DNA of 64,000 nucleotides. It comes from Myxococcales bacterium (GTDB taxonomy: Bacteria; Myxococcota_A; Polyangia; Polyangiales; Polyangiaceae). The stretch is from assembly GCA_016191785.1 (NCBI GenBank), contig JACPVJ010000106.1, positions 1-64,000 of the forward strand, given 5' to 3'. Under the pieces are notes generated by a model, which saw only the letters and a list, made by a program, of their open reading frames with translations, ran no database searches and was not told where the DNA came from. Both the position numbers and the translations under genes were made by a program. Numbering within the stretch: position 1 is the stretch's first letter; every line of letters begins with the position of its first letter. Positions 17,720 to 28,046 of the stretch are shown in pieces.

Positions 17720-19366
17720 ATGCGGCGCGCTGCCGCTACCGTGATCGCGCTCGCCTCGCTGCTCGTCCCCCGCGGGCTGTGGGCGCAAGCGGCGGCTCCT
17801 CCGAGCGAGGGGTCGCCCGCCGCCGAGCCCCCGCCCCCGCCAGCGCCGCCGTCCCCGCCCGACACCTGGGGCACCAGCGAACCGCCCGCGCCGCCCGCGC
17901 TGCCTGCGCCGGTGAGCCCGAGCGCCTCGCGCGAGCCCCCCGTCGACCCCGCCATCGAAGTCGACGGCGAGCCCACCGGCCCAGCTGACGTGCGGGTCCG
18001 CTACACGCTGGACGCGATCGAGGTCCGCGGCAACCACCGCACGCGATCCCGGGTGGTGATGCGCTACGTCCCCTTCAAACCGGGCGACGTGATCGACGTC
18101 GACGACACCGAAGTCGAGCTCACGCGGTATCGCCTGCTGGGCACGGGGTTCTTCCGGGACGTGCAGTTCTCGCTGCGCAAGGGAACGACCCGAGGCCACG
18201 TGGTCCTGGTGATCGACGTCGAAGAGCGCAACACCATCATCGTCAACGACCTGTGGATGGGGCTCAGCGCCGACGCCGACAAGCGAGGCAACGCCCGTCC
18301 GCTCACCGCCTATGCCGGCCTGGACGTGGCCGAGACCAACCTGGCCGGCACCGGCATCACCTTCGGCGCCGCGGTCGGGCTGGCGCAAGAACAGCTGGCG
18401 CTACGGGTGCGCTTCCTCGACCCGGCCTTCTTGGGCGGCCGATGGATGACCAGTGCGACCCTGCTGTTCAACGACGCCCAGGACTATTTCGGCAATGCCG
18501 ACGTCGTCACGGCCGATCCGTCGCAGCTCAAGCAACTCACCGACTACGCCGTGGTCCGCTACAAGCGCTTCGGGGGCATGCTCGGCGTGGGGCGAGACCT
18601 CTCGGTGCCGACTCAGCTCTGGCTGAACTACCGGCTCGAGCGCCTCGACACCTCGGTGCCGCGCGCGGCGTCCCACGTCCGGGGCATCGATCGCGAGCCG
18701 ATCTTGTTCGACATCTTGCCCGGGAAGAGCGTGCTTTCGACGGCGCGTGGGGTGTTGCAACACGACACGCGCGATCACCCCTTCTTGCCGACGCGCGGCT
18801 GGTTCGCGAGCGTCGCGGGCGAGGTCGGCCTGACGCCGTTGGGGAGCGACTACGCCTATCAGAAGCTCGACCTCTCGGCCTCGCGCTGGTGGCAGCTGCC
18901 GTGGAAGCAGCACGTGCTCAGGCTCGAGATGTTCGGCGGAGCGATCTCGGGCGACGCCCCGTTCTTCGAGCAGTACTACGTCGGCGACTACAGCGATTTC
19001 TTGCCGGGGCGCATGCTCGGCATGAACGTCGATCGGCGGCCGCCGCCGAACTTCTTGGAAACCTCCATCGTCGAGGTGCGCTACGGCCACTATGCCGCCA
19101 AGGTCGGCACCGAGTACCGAGTTCCGCTGTACCGAGGGCAGCGCTCGGTCTACGGCATCGATTTCTTCGGGAGCGCCGGGGTGTACGGTGTAGCCCATCG
19201 CCGGGACCTGACTCACCCTGCCCGCGGCTACTCGCGCCTCCAGCTGATCCCGGTGGATCTGACCGCGAATCTGGGTTTCCGCATGGATACCGCGGCGGGC
19301 GGCTTCGCCTTCGCGTTCTCGAACGTCCTCGGCTTCGTGCCGGTGCGCGGCGAGGGGAATCGGTGA
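17720..19366 (+). CDS. BamA/TamA-like outer-membrane beta-barrel protein
   Basis: The protein has 548 residues. The ATG at 17720 gives a signal peptide (TVIALASLLVPRGLWAQ); an in-frame GTG at 17633 would add 29 residues before it. A Pro/Ala-rich stretch follows. One POTRA-like domain comes next at about 120-195 (YTLDAIEVRGNHRTRSRVVM ... LLGTGFFRDVQFSL). The rest is a surface-antigen barrel (ETNLAGTGITFG, DTRDHPFLPTRGWF, the strand-rich ending FAFSNVLGFVPVRG). A single POTRA distinguishes it from BamA itself (five) and resembles short Omp85 members. It is coupled by GTGA overlap to an exported protein and a siroheme-type gene. Substrate is unknown: protein insertion or two-partner-like export are both possible. 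Confidence 0.85.
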   Translation: MRRAAATVIALASLLVPRGLWAQAAAPPSEGSPAAEPPPPPAPPSPPDTWGTSEPPAPPALPAPVSPSASREPPVDPAIEVDGEPTGPADVRVRYTLDAIEVRGNHRTRSRVVMRYVPFKPGDVIDVDDTEVELTRYRLLGTGFFRDVQFSLRKGTTRGHVVLVIDVEERNTIIVNDLWMGLSADADKRGNARPLTAYAGLDVAETNLAGTGITFGAAVGLAQEQLALRVRFLDPAFLGGRWMTSATLLFNDAQDYFGNADVVTADPSQLKQLTDYAVVRYKRFGGMLGVGRDLSVPTQLWLNYRLERLDTSVPRAASHVRGIDREPILFDILPGKSVLSTARGVLQHDTRDHPFLPTRGWFASVAGEVGLTPLGSDYAYQKLDLSASRWWQLPWKQHVLRLEMFGGAISGDAPFFEQYYVGDYSDFLPGRMLGMNVDRRPPPNFLETSIVEVRYGHYAAKVGTEYRVPLYRGQRSVYGIDFFGSAGVYGVAHRRDLTHPARGYSRLQLIPVDLTANLGFRMDTAAGGFAFAFSNVLGFVPVRGEGNR

Positions 19367-20058
19367 CGACTCGGGCCCGGCGAGCTCGGGCGCTGGCCGC
19401 CGCCGGGGCCGCGTGTCTGATCGGGCTGGCCGGGCCGGCCCTGGCCCAAGAGAAGAAGGACCCGCCGCGGGACGCGCGGTATTCCTGGAATCACCAGAAG
19501 ACGCAGCTCTACATGGACCTCTCGTTCCGCGACGTCGTGGACACCGAGATCCGCAAGAAGCTCAGCCGCGGGCTGCCCACCACCATCGTGCTCACCGGCA
19601 CGGTGCACCAGGTCGGGTCGAAGGATCCGGTGTCGACCACCGCTCAGACCTGCAAGATCACCTGGCACGTGTGGGACGAGGTCTACCTGGTCGAGATCAC
19701 GCGGCCGGGCGGCTCCAAGTCGAGCGCAGCGATCAGCGTCGACGGCGTGATCCGCCGCTGCGCGGACGCACGGCGACTGCCCATCGGCACCAGCACGCAG
19801 GTCACCGTGGGCGCGAGCATCTACCTCACGGCCAGGGTCCAGGTGAACCCGGTCAGCACCGAGATCTTGAACAAGATCAAGCGCTGGGTCAGCCGACCCA
19901 CCGGCACGGCGACCGCGGCACCCGGCGACGCCCTCTTCAGTACCTTCACGGGGCTCTTTCTGCAGCGCATCGGCGAGGCCGAACGCGAGCTGAAGTTCAC
20001 GACCAAGACCGCGGTGCCCGCCGTGGACAAACCCCCGCCACCCAAGGACAAGAAGTGA
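19363..20058 (+). CDS. Exported DUF4390-like protein
   Basis: The protein has 231 residues and starts at a GTG overlapping the barrel-protein stop. A signal peptide ends after AGPALAQ (about residue 28). The core reads as a beta-rich domain beginning LYMDLSFRDVVDTEIRKKLS, RGLPTTIVLTGTVHQV and WDEVYLVEI. That resembles the DUF4390 pattern, in which a hydrophobic strand pair precedes an RGLP segment, but I assign it only tentatively. The C-terminus is Pro/Lys-rich (DKPPPPKDKK). It should sit in the periplasm together with the barrel protein made just before it. Its own stop overlaps the next GTG (GTGA). Confidence 0.6.
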   Translation: MTTRARRARALAAAGAACLIGLAGPALAQEKKDPPRDARYSWNHQKTQLYMDLSFRDVVDTEIRKKLSRGLPTTIVLTGTVHQVGSKDPVSTTAQTCKITWHVWDEVYLVEITRPGGSKSSAAISVDGVIRRCADARRLPIGTSTQVTVGASIYLTARVQVNPVSTEILNKIKRWVSRPTGTATAAPGDALFSTFTGLFLQRIGEAERELKFTTKTAVPAVDKPPPPKDKK

Positions 20059-20626
20059 GCTTCATCGTCGCACTCATGCTCGCCGGAAAGCGCTGCTTGG
20101 TTCTCGGGTCGAGCCCTGAAGCCGCCCGCCGCGCGGGCGATTTGGCGCACGCCGACGCGAGCGTGACGGTGGTCGCGCCCGAGCCCTGCCCCGAGCTCGA
20201 GCGCCTGGCCGCCAGCGGCCGCATCGCGCTCGAACGCCGCGCGTTCGACGACGGCGACCTCGACGACACCTGGCTCGTGGTCTTGGCCGATCGCGACCCG
20301 GCGCTCTTGTCGGAGCTGGGGCCACGCTGCACGCTGCGCCGCGTACTGCTCTGTGCCGTGGACCAGCCGGGTCACAACGGGTTTCACCACGTCGCCGTGG
20401 CCCGCGCGGGTGCCGTCAGCGTCGCCGTCAGCACCGACGGCCAGGTCCCGGCACTGGCCAAGCGGCTGCGGGACGAGCTCGAGCGCGCGTTTGCAGCGGT
20501 CGACGTCGCCGGTTTTGCCCGGCGCCTGGCCGAGGTTCGCGCCGCCACCGACCCCGAGCTGCGCAGCCGGGTGCTCGGCGACGCGGTCGCTCGTCTGCGG
20601 CTGAGGGTCGAGATCGACGACGCGGG

Positions 20627-20630
<4 letters not shown>
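20055..20630 (+). CDS. Siroheme synthase N-domain (precorrin-2 dehydrogenase-like)
   Basis: The protein has 191 residues and corresponds to the Met8 or CysG N-terminal module, which oxidises precorrin-2 to sirohydrochlorin with NAD+ and may insert iron. The Rossmann start is LAGKRCLVLGSSPEAARRAG, followed by VTVVAPEP. The later segments AVDQPGHNGFHHVAVARAG and VAVSTDGQVPALAKRLRDEL match the family's core and dimerisation region. The uroporphyrinogen methyltransferase half of CysG is absent. The start is GTG 20055 (coupled to the preceding gene); ATG 20076 is possible. Its TAG stop lies in CTAG, which is also the stop of the convergent glycogen phosphorylase. Pairing with outer-membrane genes is odd. 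Confidence 0.78.
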
Positions 20631-23128
<2,498 letters not shown>

Positions 23129-23184
23129 GGCCCTCTCCTCGGGCCCGAGACGATACGCCGCCCGCCGCGCCGGCCCAAGGCGGG

Positions 23185-23826
23185 TCAGAGGAGCAGGCGA
23201 AAGAGGTCGGTTCGCGACTCGACCTCGAGCTTGGCGAGGACGTTGGCGACGTGAAAGCGCGCGGTTCGCTCGGTGATCCCCAGGGCGTCGGAGATGTCTG
23301 CCGAGGTCCGGCCCAAGAGCAAGAGGTCGAGCACGGCCCGCTCGCGGGTCGACAGCTCCGCCCGCTGGATCCGTCGATCGATGCGTGCGCGGGACAGGTT
23401 GCCCACCGCCGCCTCGGTGAGCTGCATCACGTGCAGGCGAAAGCGGCCATCCCCCAGGGGGTCGGCCAGCGCGAGGCGGAAACTGGCCCCGGCGGTCCCG
23501 AGCACGGCCACCTCCGCGCGGGTGCCAGTGCGCCGCGCGGCGAGCGCGGGACAGCCCTTGCAGGGCTGCGCCGCGTTGAACAGGGTCTCGTGGCAGCGAA
23601 CCGACCAGCGCGGAGGCGCGCTCATCACCAGCGGGTCGAAGTGAGAGATTTCCCCCGCCTCCACCTTGACCTCGTACACGGCGGCGACGAAGCGACCGTG
23701 GTCTCGGAGCCGGATGTGGGTGGGGGTCACGTCCCGGCTTCCCCCCCCAGGGGCGGAGCGACGGTCCCCGGCGGCGGGGCGACGCTCGGTGCGTCGGCGC
23801 GGAGGCTTGGAGGAAGACTGGGCCAA
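23185..23826 (-). CDS. LuxR-family regulator with Cys-bearing PAS-like sensor region
   Basis: The protein has 213 residues. The C-terminal 65 residues form a LuxR/GerE helix-turn-helix (LSTRERAVLDLLLLGRTSAD, ISDALGITERTARFHVANVL). The N-terminal half is not a receiver domain. It has the motif SVRCHETLFN...QPCKGCPA, which is like the C-x(n)-PCxxCP signature seen in some PAS sensor domains, preceded by an Arg-rich N-terminus of doubtful start. The three cysteines could hold a metal or sense redox; this is inference. It lies directly upstream of glycogen phosphorylase on the same strand, so it probably controls glycogen breakdown. The start is uncertain; downstream GTG codons are possible. Confidence 0.8.
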   Translation of the reverse strand: MAQSSSKPPRRRTERRPAAGDRRSAPGGGSRDVTPTHIRLRDHGRFVAAVYEVKVEAGEISHFDPLVMSAPPRWSVRCHETLFNAAQPCKGCPALAARRTGTRAEVAVLGTAGASFRLALADPLGDGRFRLHVMQLTEAAVGNLSRARIDRRIQRAELSTRERAVLDLLLLGRTSADISDALGITERTARFHVANVLAKLEVESRTDLFRLLL

Positions 23827-23900
23827 TCGAGCACATTTCGATCAGAGCTCGCGGCGAAATACAACTGGCAGATCGGCCAGGTGACACTCCCCCGCCCGGC

Positions 23901-24332
23901 GTGCATGCTCGCGTCAGGGCCTGGCCGGGGTCGGGCGGGCAGCGTGGCAGTTTTTTGGCTGATTTCAGCTTCCGAGTGCTGGTGATCGACGACGACGACG
24001 GGGTTCGGAGGAGCCTCGGGCGCCTCCTCGCGGAGCGTCATGAAGTTGACACTGCGAATGGCCCGGCTGCGGCCCGAGCGCTGCTGGCCGAAAAGGCGTA
24101 CGACGTGGTGCTCTGCGACGTGATGATGCCGGACGAGACTGGGCTCGATCTGGTGGCGTCGCTGGACGCCGAGACGACCGCGAGGGTCCTGTTCATGACC
24201 GGGGGGGTGCTCGGCGCCGAGCTGCAGGACCGCCTCCAGCGGACCGCCCGACCCGTGCTGCTCAAGCCGCTCTCCGTGAAGGCGATCGATGCGGCCATGC
24301 GCGAGCTCGTGGCGGCGCTCGGCCAGCGCTGA
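23901..24332 (+). CDS. Single-domain response regulator receiver
   Basis: The protein has up to 143 residues. The receiver domain begins at FRVLVIDDDDGVRRSLGRLL and contains the acidic pocket (DDDD), the phospho-acceptor Asp in VVLCDVMMPDETG, the conserved Thr in LFMTGG and the Lys in VLLKPLS. No output domain follows, so it acts through partners, like CheY or Spo0F-type proteins. The start is unclear: GTG 23901, TTG 23955 and GTG 23976 are all in frame, and the homologous part begins near the last. It is divergent from the LuxR regulator. Its stop is 1 nt from the stop of the convergent cytochrome gene, inside GCTGAGTCAGC. Confidence 0.85.
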   Translation: MHARVRAWPGSGGQRGSFLADFSFRVLVIDDDDGVRRSLGRLLAERHEVDTANGPAAARALLAEKAYDVVLCDVMMPDETGLDLVASLDAETTARVLFMTGGVLGAELQDRLQRTARPVLLKPLSVKAIDAAMRELVAALGQR

Positions 24333-24333
24333 G

Positions 24334-24696
24334 TCAGCGGCGGGTCGACTGGACTCGCCGCAGGTACTCGGCCACGGCGCGGTACTGCTCGTCCGAGAGG
24401 CTGCCGGCGTCGTCCCCTGGCGGCATGCTCCGCTTCAAGTACTGCTGCAGCCCGCCGACGCTGTCGAGCCCGGGCCGGCTGAGCGCGCCTTCGCCCAGCA
24501 CCGCCGGCGCCATGGGTGCGTCACCGTGCTCGCCGTGACACGAGCTGCAGTACAGCGCGAAGACCTTGGCGCCCGCTGGCACCGCCCTGCGGGCGGCAGA
24601 GATCTGCGCATCGCTCGGGCCGCCGCCCGAACCGCGACCGCACGCGGCGAGCACGAGCGCAGTCGCGACGAAGAGACAGGTTCGAGGTGCGGTCAT
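24334..24696 (-). CDS. Cytochrome c lipoprotein
   Basis: The protein has 120 residues with a lipobox (LVLAAC, Cys19) and one class I heme-binding motif CSSCH at residues 50-54. The axial methionine is probably in KRSMPPGDD, followed by the closing helix LSDEQYRAVAEYLRRV. It should be an outer- or inner-membrane-anchored electron carrier in the periplasm. It is the last gene of a minus-strand run with an outer-membrane protein (2 nt away) and a YtkA-like lipoprotein, downstream of a RegB/RegA-type pair, so a respiratory or copper-linked role is likely. Confidence 0.9.
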   Translation of the reverse strand: MTAPRTCLFVATALVLAACGRGSGGGPSDAQISAARRAVPAGAKVFALYCSSCHGEHGDAPMAPAVLGEGALSRPGLDSVGGLQQYLKRSMPPGDDAGSLSDEQYRAVAEYLRRVQSTRR

Positions 24697-24698
24697 GG

Positions 24699-25676
24699 TC
24701 AATAGGTGAAGTTCCGTTGGAGCGTGAGCCCCGCCGTGGCGCTGGTGAAAGGGACGTTCTTCCCGAGCTCGTCGACCGGCGGGTCGAACGAGGCCGACCC
24801 AGTGAGCTGCCAGTACGGATAGCTCAGGTAGTGCGAGAGCCCCGCGCCGAAGCGCACCCGGCGCGTGTCGCTGTCGGGCACGGCCACCCCGTCGTTCGAG
24901 GCGCGGGCGGTGAATCGCGCCGTCGAGAAGACGGTCGCGGACCAGAACAAGTCGAACACGTTGACGTATGCCAGCTTCGCGTCGATCTCGTCGCCGGGCG
25001 CGTAGCGACGAGTCTGCCCGCTGGCCCCTGCCACCTGGTGAGGGAACCGCCGCGCGTAGCTCCCCGTCGCGACGATGGCCTGGTGCAGCGTGACGAACTT
25101 GGTGATCTGGGCTCCGCCGAGCGCCGTCCATGCGCCCTCGCCCGTCACGTCGGCCTGGGTGGGCGTGTCCGAGTCGCCCGCGTCACGCCCGGTCGGAAAG
25201 CGGCCCGCGACGAACAGCTCGACGAAGGGGAGCAGGGTGCTCGGCTCGGAGAGGTCGAGCCCGGCCACGAGATCTTCGAGCACCATCGCGCGAAACCCGA
25301 GCGAGGCGTCGCCCGGCCCGAGGCGCGTCGCCGGCGGCAGGCCGCGCAAGTCGCGGTGCTGCAGGCGAAGCGGCACCGTGGCGTGGAGCTGCAACGCCGG
25401 TGTGCCCAGACGCACGCCCCCCGCCAGGGTGAGGACCGCGTCGTCCACCCGCGCGCCCTCGAGACTCTGGTATTTGCCGTGGGCATCCACGCTGCCGAAG
25501 CCGCGGTCGTAACTGAGCTGTGTCGCCAGCACGGCGAAGTGGCAGCGGCCAACCACGCCGAGCTCGCTCGAACCGGTCGCCGTGCAGCAGGCCTGGCCCA
25601 AGGCCGACCCGGTGGACGCCACCAGGGCCGCTCCGAGCGCAGCAGATGTGAGCAACTTCTGCACGCCGCGCCTCAC
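24699..25676 (-). CDS. Outer-membrane beta-barrel-like protein of unknown function
   Basis: The protein has 325 residues. The signal peptide ends about residue 27 (TSAALGAALVASTGSALGQ). The mature start carries CCTATGSSELGVVGRC, then alternating polar/hydrophobic strands (LQLHATVPLRLQHRDL, FVELFVAGRFPTGRD, VRFGAGLSHYLSYPYWQ) and a C-terminal aromatic residue (LTLQRNFTY) as expected for barrel insertion. I do not recognise a named family. It overlaps the YtkA-like lipoprotein gene by 4 nt (ATGA) and ends 2 nt before the cytochrome c gene, so the three products probably serve one periplasmic or outer-membrane function. Confidence 0.65.
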   Translation of the reverse strand: MRRGVQKLLTSAALGAALVASTGSALGQACCTATGSSELGVVGRCHFAVLATQLSYDRGFGSVDAHGKYQSLEGARVDDAVLTLAGGVRLGTPALQLHATVPLRLQHRDLRGLPPATRLGPGDASLGFRAMVLEDLVAGLDLSEPSTLLPFVELFVAGRFPTGRDAGDSDTPTQADVTGEGAWTALGGAQITKFVTLHQAIVATGSYARRFPHQVAGASGQTRRYAPGDEIDAKLAYVNVFDLFWSATVFSTARFTARASNDGVAVPDSDTRRVRFGAGLSHYLSYPYWQLTGSASFDPPVDELGKNVPFTSATAGLTLQRNFTY

Positions 25677-26077
25677 TTGACGTCGTAAGCGACGACGATC
25701 TCGTCCCGAAGGTCGGCGACGGTGACGGCGACGGTGAGCTCCCAGAAGCCCGGCATCATGAAATCGATGTGGCTCGCGTGGTAGTTGCCGCCGCCCAGAT
25801 CGCTCAGCTCGGGAACGACCGGCGTGCCGTGCCCGTGTCCGGGCATCCAGGGCTCGATCTGGATGGTCGCGCCCTCGATGGGTGCTGCATCCGCGTCGCT
25901 GAGCGCAATGTCGAGGGCGTTGTCGCCGGTCGTCGGCGGATCGGGATGCGGCACGAAGGCAGCCGAGAAGGCTCCGCTAGCGGACTTCACGTGCGCCAGG
26001 TCTTGGCCTGCGGGGTCCGGGTCGCTGCTGCAAGCGGGGAGCACGGCCAGCGCGAGCACGGCGAGGAGCTTGGACAT
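25673..26077 (-). CDS. YtkA/FixH-like periplasmic lipoprotein
   Basis: The protein has 134 residues with a lipobox (LAVLPAC, Cys16). The mature part matches the short immunoglobulin-like YtkA pattern: a strand with AFVPHPDPPTTGDNALDIAL, then ATIQIEPWMPGHGHGTPVV and HASHIDFMMPGFWELTVAV. The MPGHGHG and FMMPGFW motifs are rich in Met and His, consistent with copper handling, as in proteins associated with cytochrome oxidase assembly. It is the first gene of the run with the barrel protein and cytochrome c. Copper binding is inferred from residue content only. Confidence 0.8.
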   Translation of the reverse strand: MSKLLAVLALAVLPACSSDPDPAGQDLAHVKSASGAFSAAFVPHPDPPTTGDNALDIALSDADAAPIEGATIQIEPWMPGHGHGTPVVPELSDLGGGNYHASHIDFMMPGFWELTVAVTVADLRDEIVVAYDVK

Positions 26078-26145
26078 GTTTCGTCCGTAGCGCCGTTCCG
26101 TCCCGCGTGGTCTGCGACACGTTGTCGCAGGCCGACGGAAGACCG

Positions 26146-26694
26146 CTACTTACCGGGCGGCAATTTTTGCAGCTTCCGCTGGAGCGAGCGCCGATGGAGC
26201 CCCAGGCGGCGCGCGGCCTCCGAGATGTTGCCCCCCGTGTCGGTGAGCACGCGCTGGATGTGCTCCCACTCGGTCCGAGCGAGCGACGGGGCGGTCGCGC
26301 CGCCGGCGTCGGTCGAGGGTGGCGCGCGACCGCGAACGAACGCCGCCAAGATGTCGTCGGCGTCGGCGGGCTTGGGCAAGAAGTAGACGGCCCCGAGTCG
26401 GACGGCGTCGATCGCCGTGGCGATGCTGCCGTAGCCCGTCAAGATGACCACTTCGGTGTGGGGCTCGATACGCTTGATCTCGGTCAAGAGCTCGAGCCCC
26501 CCGCGGCCCGGCATGCGCAGGTCGACCACGCACATCTCGGGCGGGTCGGCTTCGACCCAGCTCATGGCTTCGTCGTAGCCGCCGGCACCTCGCGCTTCGA
26601 AGCCGCGATCGGCGAAGGCCCGCACCAGTCGCTTTCGGAGCACCTCGTCGTCGTCGACCACCAGGATGGTCTGTCGGTCCGCTTCCACGGTCAT
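26146..26694 (-). CDS. regA: RegA/PrrA-type response regulator
   Basis: The protein has 182 residues, the usual RegA length. The receiver domain occupies 8-125 with phospho-acceptor Asp58 (CVVDLRMPGRGGLELL), the Thr of VILTGYGSIATAIDAVRLGA and Lys of FLPKPADADD. A linker precedes a Fis-type helix-turn-helix at about 140-178 (NISEAARRLGLHRRSLQRKL), the hallmark of RegA, PrrA and ActR. It should be phosphorylated by the overlapping RegB-like kinase (ATGA overlap) and control redox genes. Nearby candidates are the cytochrome c operon downstream and the ALDH-ADH gene upstream. Confidence 0.9.
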   Translation of the reverse strand: MTVEADRQTILVVDDDEVLRKRLVRAFADRGFEARGAGGYDEAMSWVEADPPEMCVVDLRMPGRGGLELLTEIKRIEPHTEVVILTGYGSIATAIDAVRLGAVYFLPKPADADDILAAFVRGRAPPSTDAGGATAPSLARTEWEHIQRVLTDTGGNISEAARRLGLHRRSLQRKLQKLPPGK

Positions 26695-27980
26695 GCCGCG
26701 ATCTCCAGGGTCACCGTCGTGCCTCTTCCGGGTTCGGAACGCAGCCGGAGCTCGCCCCCCAGCTGCTCGGCGACGCTCGCCGCCAGGAACAGGCCGAGGC
26801 CCATGCCCTGGCCGGTGGGCTTGGTCGTGAAGAACGGGTCGAGGGCCCGCGCCGCGACCTCTGGAGACATGCCGGGCCCGTCGTCGCTCACCGACAGCGT
26901 CAGGCGGCCCCCAACCATGTCTGCGCCGAGTCGGACCTGGCCGGTCTCGCCCACGGCGTGGAGCCCGTTGTCGACCACGCTCTTCAGCGCTCGCGTCAAG
27001 AGCCGAACGTGGGTGCGGATCTCGCGCCCCTCGAGCGCGTCGTCGGTCGTGCTCACGATCCGAGGGTCGTCGCCCAGCCCGTGCTTCACCCCGGCGATCA
27101 GCGCCCCGAGCCGGATGGTGGTCGGCGGGTCACCCCTCGCCTGCCCGGCGTCCACCGCCAGCTCGGCCAGGATGTCGCTGCAGCGACCGACCTCGCTGCG
27201 GATCAGGCGAGCGTCTTCAGCGGCCGGCTGCAGAGCCAAGCCGCGCTCGAGCTCCTTGGCGACGACCGCGATGGTCGCGAGGGGAGACGCGAGCTCGTGG
27301 GCCGCTCCCGCAGCGAGGGCAGCCAGCCCCGCCAGACGCTCTTGGCGTGCGGTTCGCTCGCGGGCACGGCGCAGCTCGGACTCGCGATCGGCCAGCGCGC
27401 GCTTGAGGCGATCGAGGAAGTAGACGATGAACACTGCCGCGACGCCCAGCGCCACCCACATCCCCTTGAGGTGCATGCCATAGTGCCCCATCGCGGCGTG
27501 ATCGTGCCCACCCATGGCCAGGGGCACGTGCCCCTGGAAGAGCGCCGCCGAGCAGGCCAACGTCACTGCGACCAACGTCCAGGTGTAGCGCGGCCCCACG
27601 GCCAGAGCCGCGAGCGACAGGTGGATGAGATAGAGCGAGCTGAAAGGATTGGTCGGGCCTCCGGTGAAATAGAGAAGCCCGGTGAACAGCGCCAGGTCGA
27701 GACCGATGAGCAGCGCCAGGTGACGCTCGAGGACGACGGGGCGCCGCCGGTGCCAGACCGCACAGGCGAGGTTGGTGACCGCCTCGAGGCCGACGATCGC
27801 CGCGAGGGCGCCGAGCGGAAGCTGCACCCCCATCACGTACTCGACGCCCAAGATGGTGGCGCTCTGCCCGACGATGCTCGCCCACCGGAGCTTCAACAAC
27901 CAGCCCAGGTTCAGGCGATTCACGTCGACGAGCTCGATGCTCGCCGGGGGGCCGTCGGCGCTCTCGACCAAGCTGCGCAT
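26691..27980 (-). CDS. regB: RegB/PrrB-type redox sensor histidine kinase
   Basis: The protein has 429 residues. Six hydrophobic helices span about 30-190. The quinone-binding motif of RegB, GGPTNPF, is at residues 107-113. The phospho-acceptor His228 sits in ALAAGAAHELASPLATIAVV, the RegB-type H-box. Cys267 in EVGRCSDIL falls where the redox-active cysteine of RegB lies (Cys265 in Rhodobacter, from memory). The ATPase domain has DNGLHAVGE, SDDGPGM and GLGLFLA boxes. A loop rich in His and Met (LAMGGHDHAAMGHYGMH, 154-170) before the last helix could bind metal. The start at ATG 27980 leaves 66 bp to the divergent ALDH-ADH gene. It is coupled to regA by ATGA overlap. Confidence 0.92.
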   Translation of the reverse strand: MRSLVESADGPPASIELVDVNRLNLGWLLKLRWASIVGQSATILGVEYVMGVQLPLGALAAIVGLEAVTNLACAVWHRRRPVVLERHLALLIGLDLALFTGLLYFTGGPTNPFSSLYLIHLSLAALAVGPRYTWTLVAVTLACSAALFQGHVPLAMGGHDHAAMGHYGMHLKGMWVALGVAAVFIVYFLDRLKRALADRESELRRARERTARQERLAGLAALAAGAAHELASPLATIAVVAKELERGLALQPAAEDARLIRSEVGRCSDILAELAVDAGQARGDPPTTIRLGALIAGVKHGLGDDPRIVSTTDDALEGREIRTHVRLLTRALKSVVDNGLHAVGETGQVRLGADMVGGRLTLSVSDDGPGMSPEVAARALDPFFTTKPTGQGMGLGLFLAASVAEQLGGELRLRSEPGRGTTVTLEIAA

Positions 27981-28046
27981 GCGCGGCGACGAGTACCACC
28001 GCCGGCCGCGCTTGTCAGGCCATGACCCACGGGGTAGCAGGGGGAG

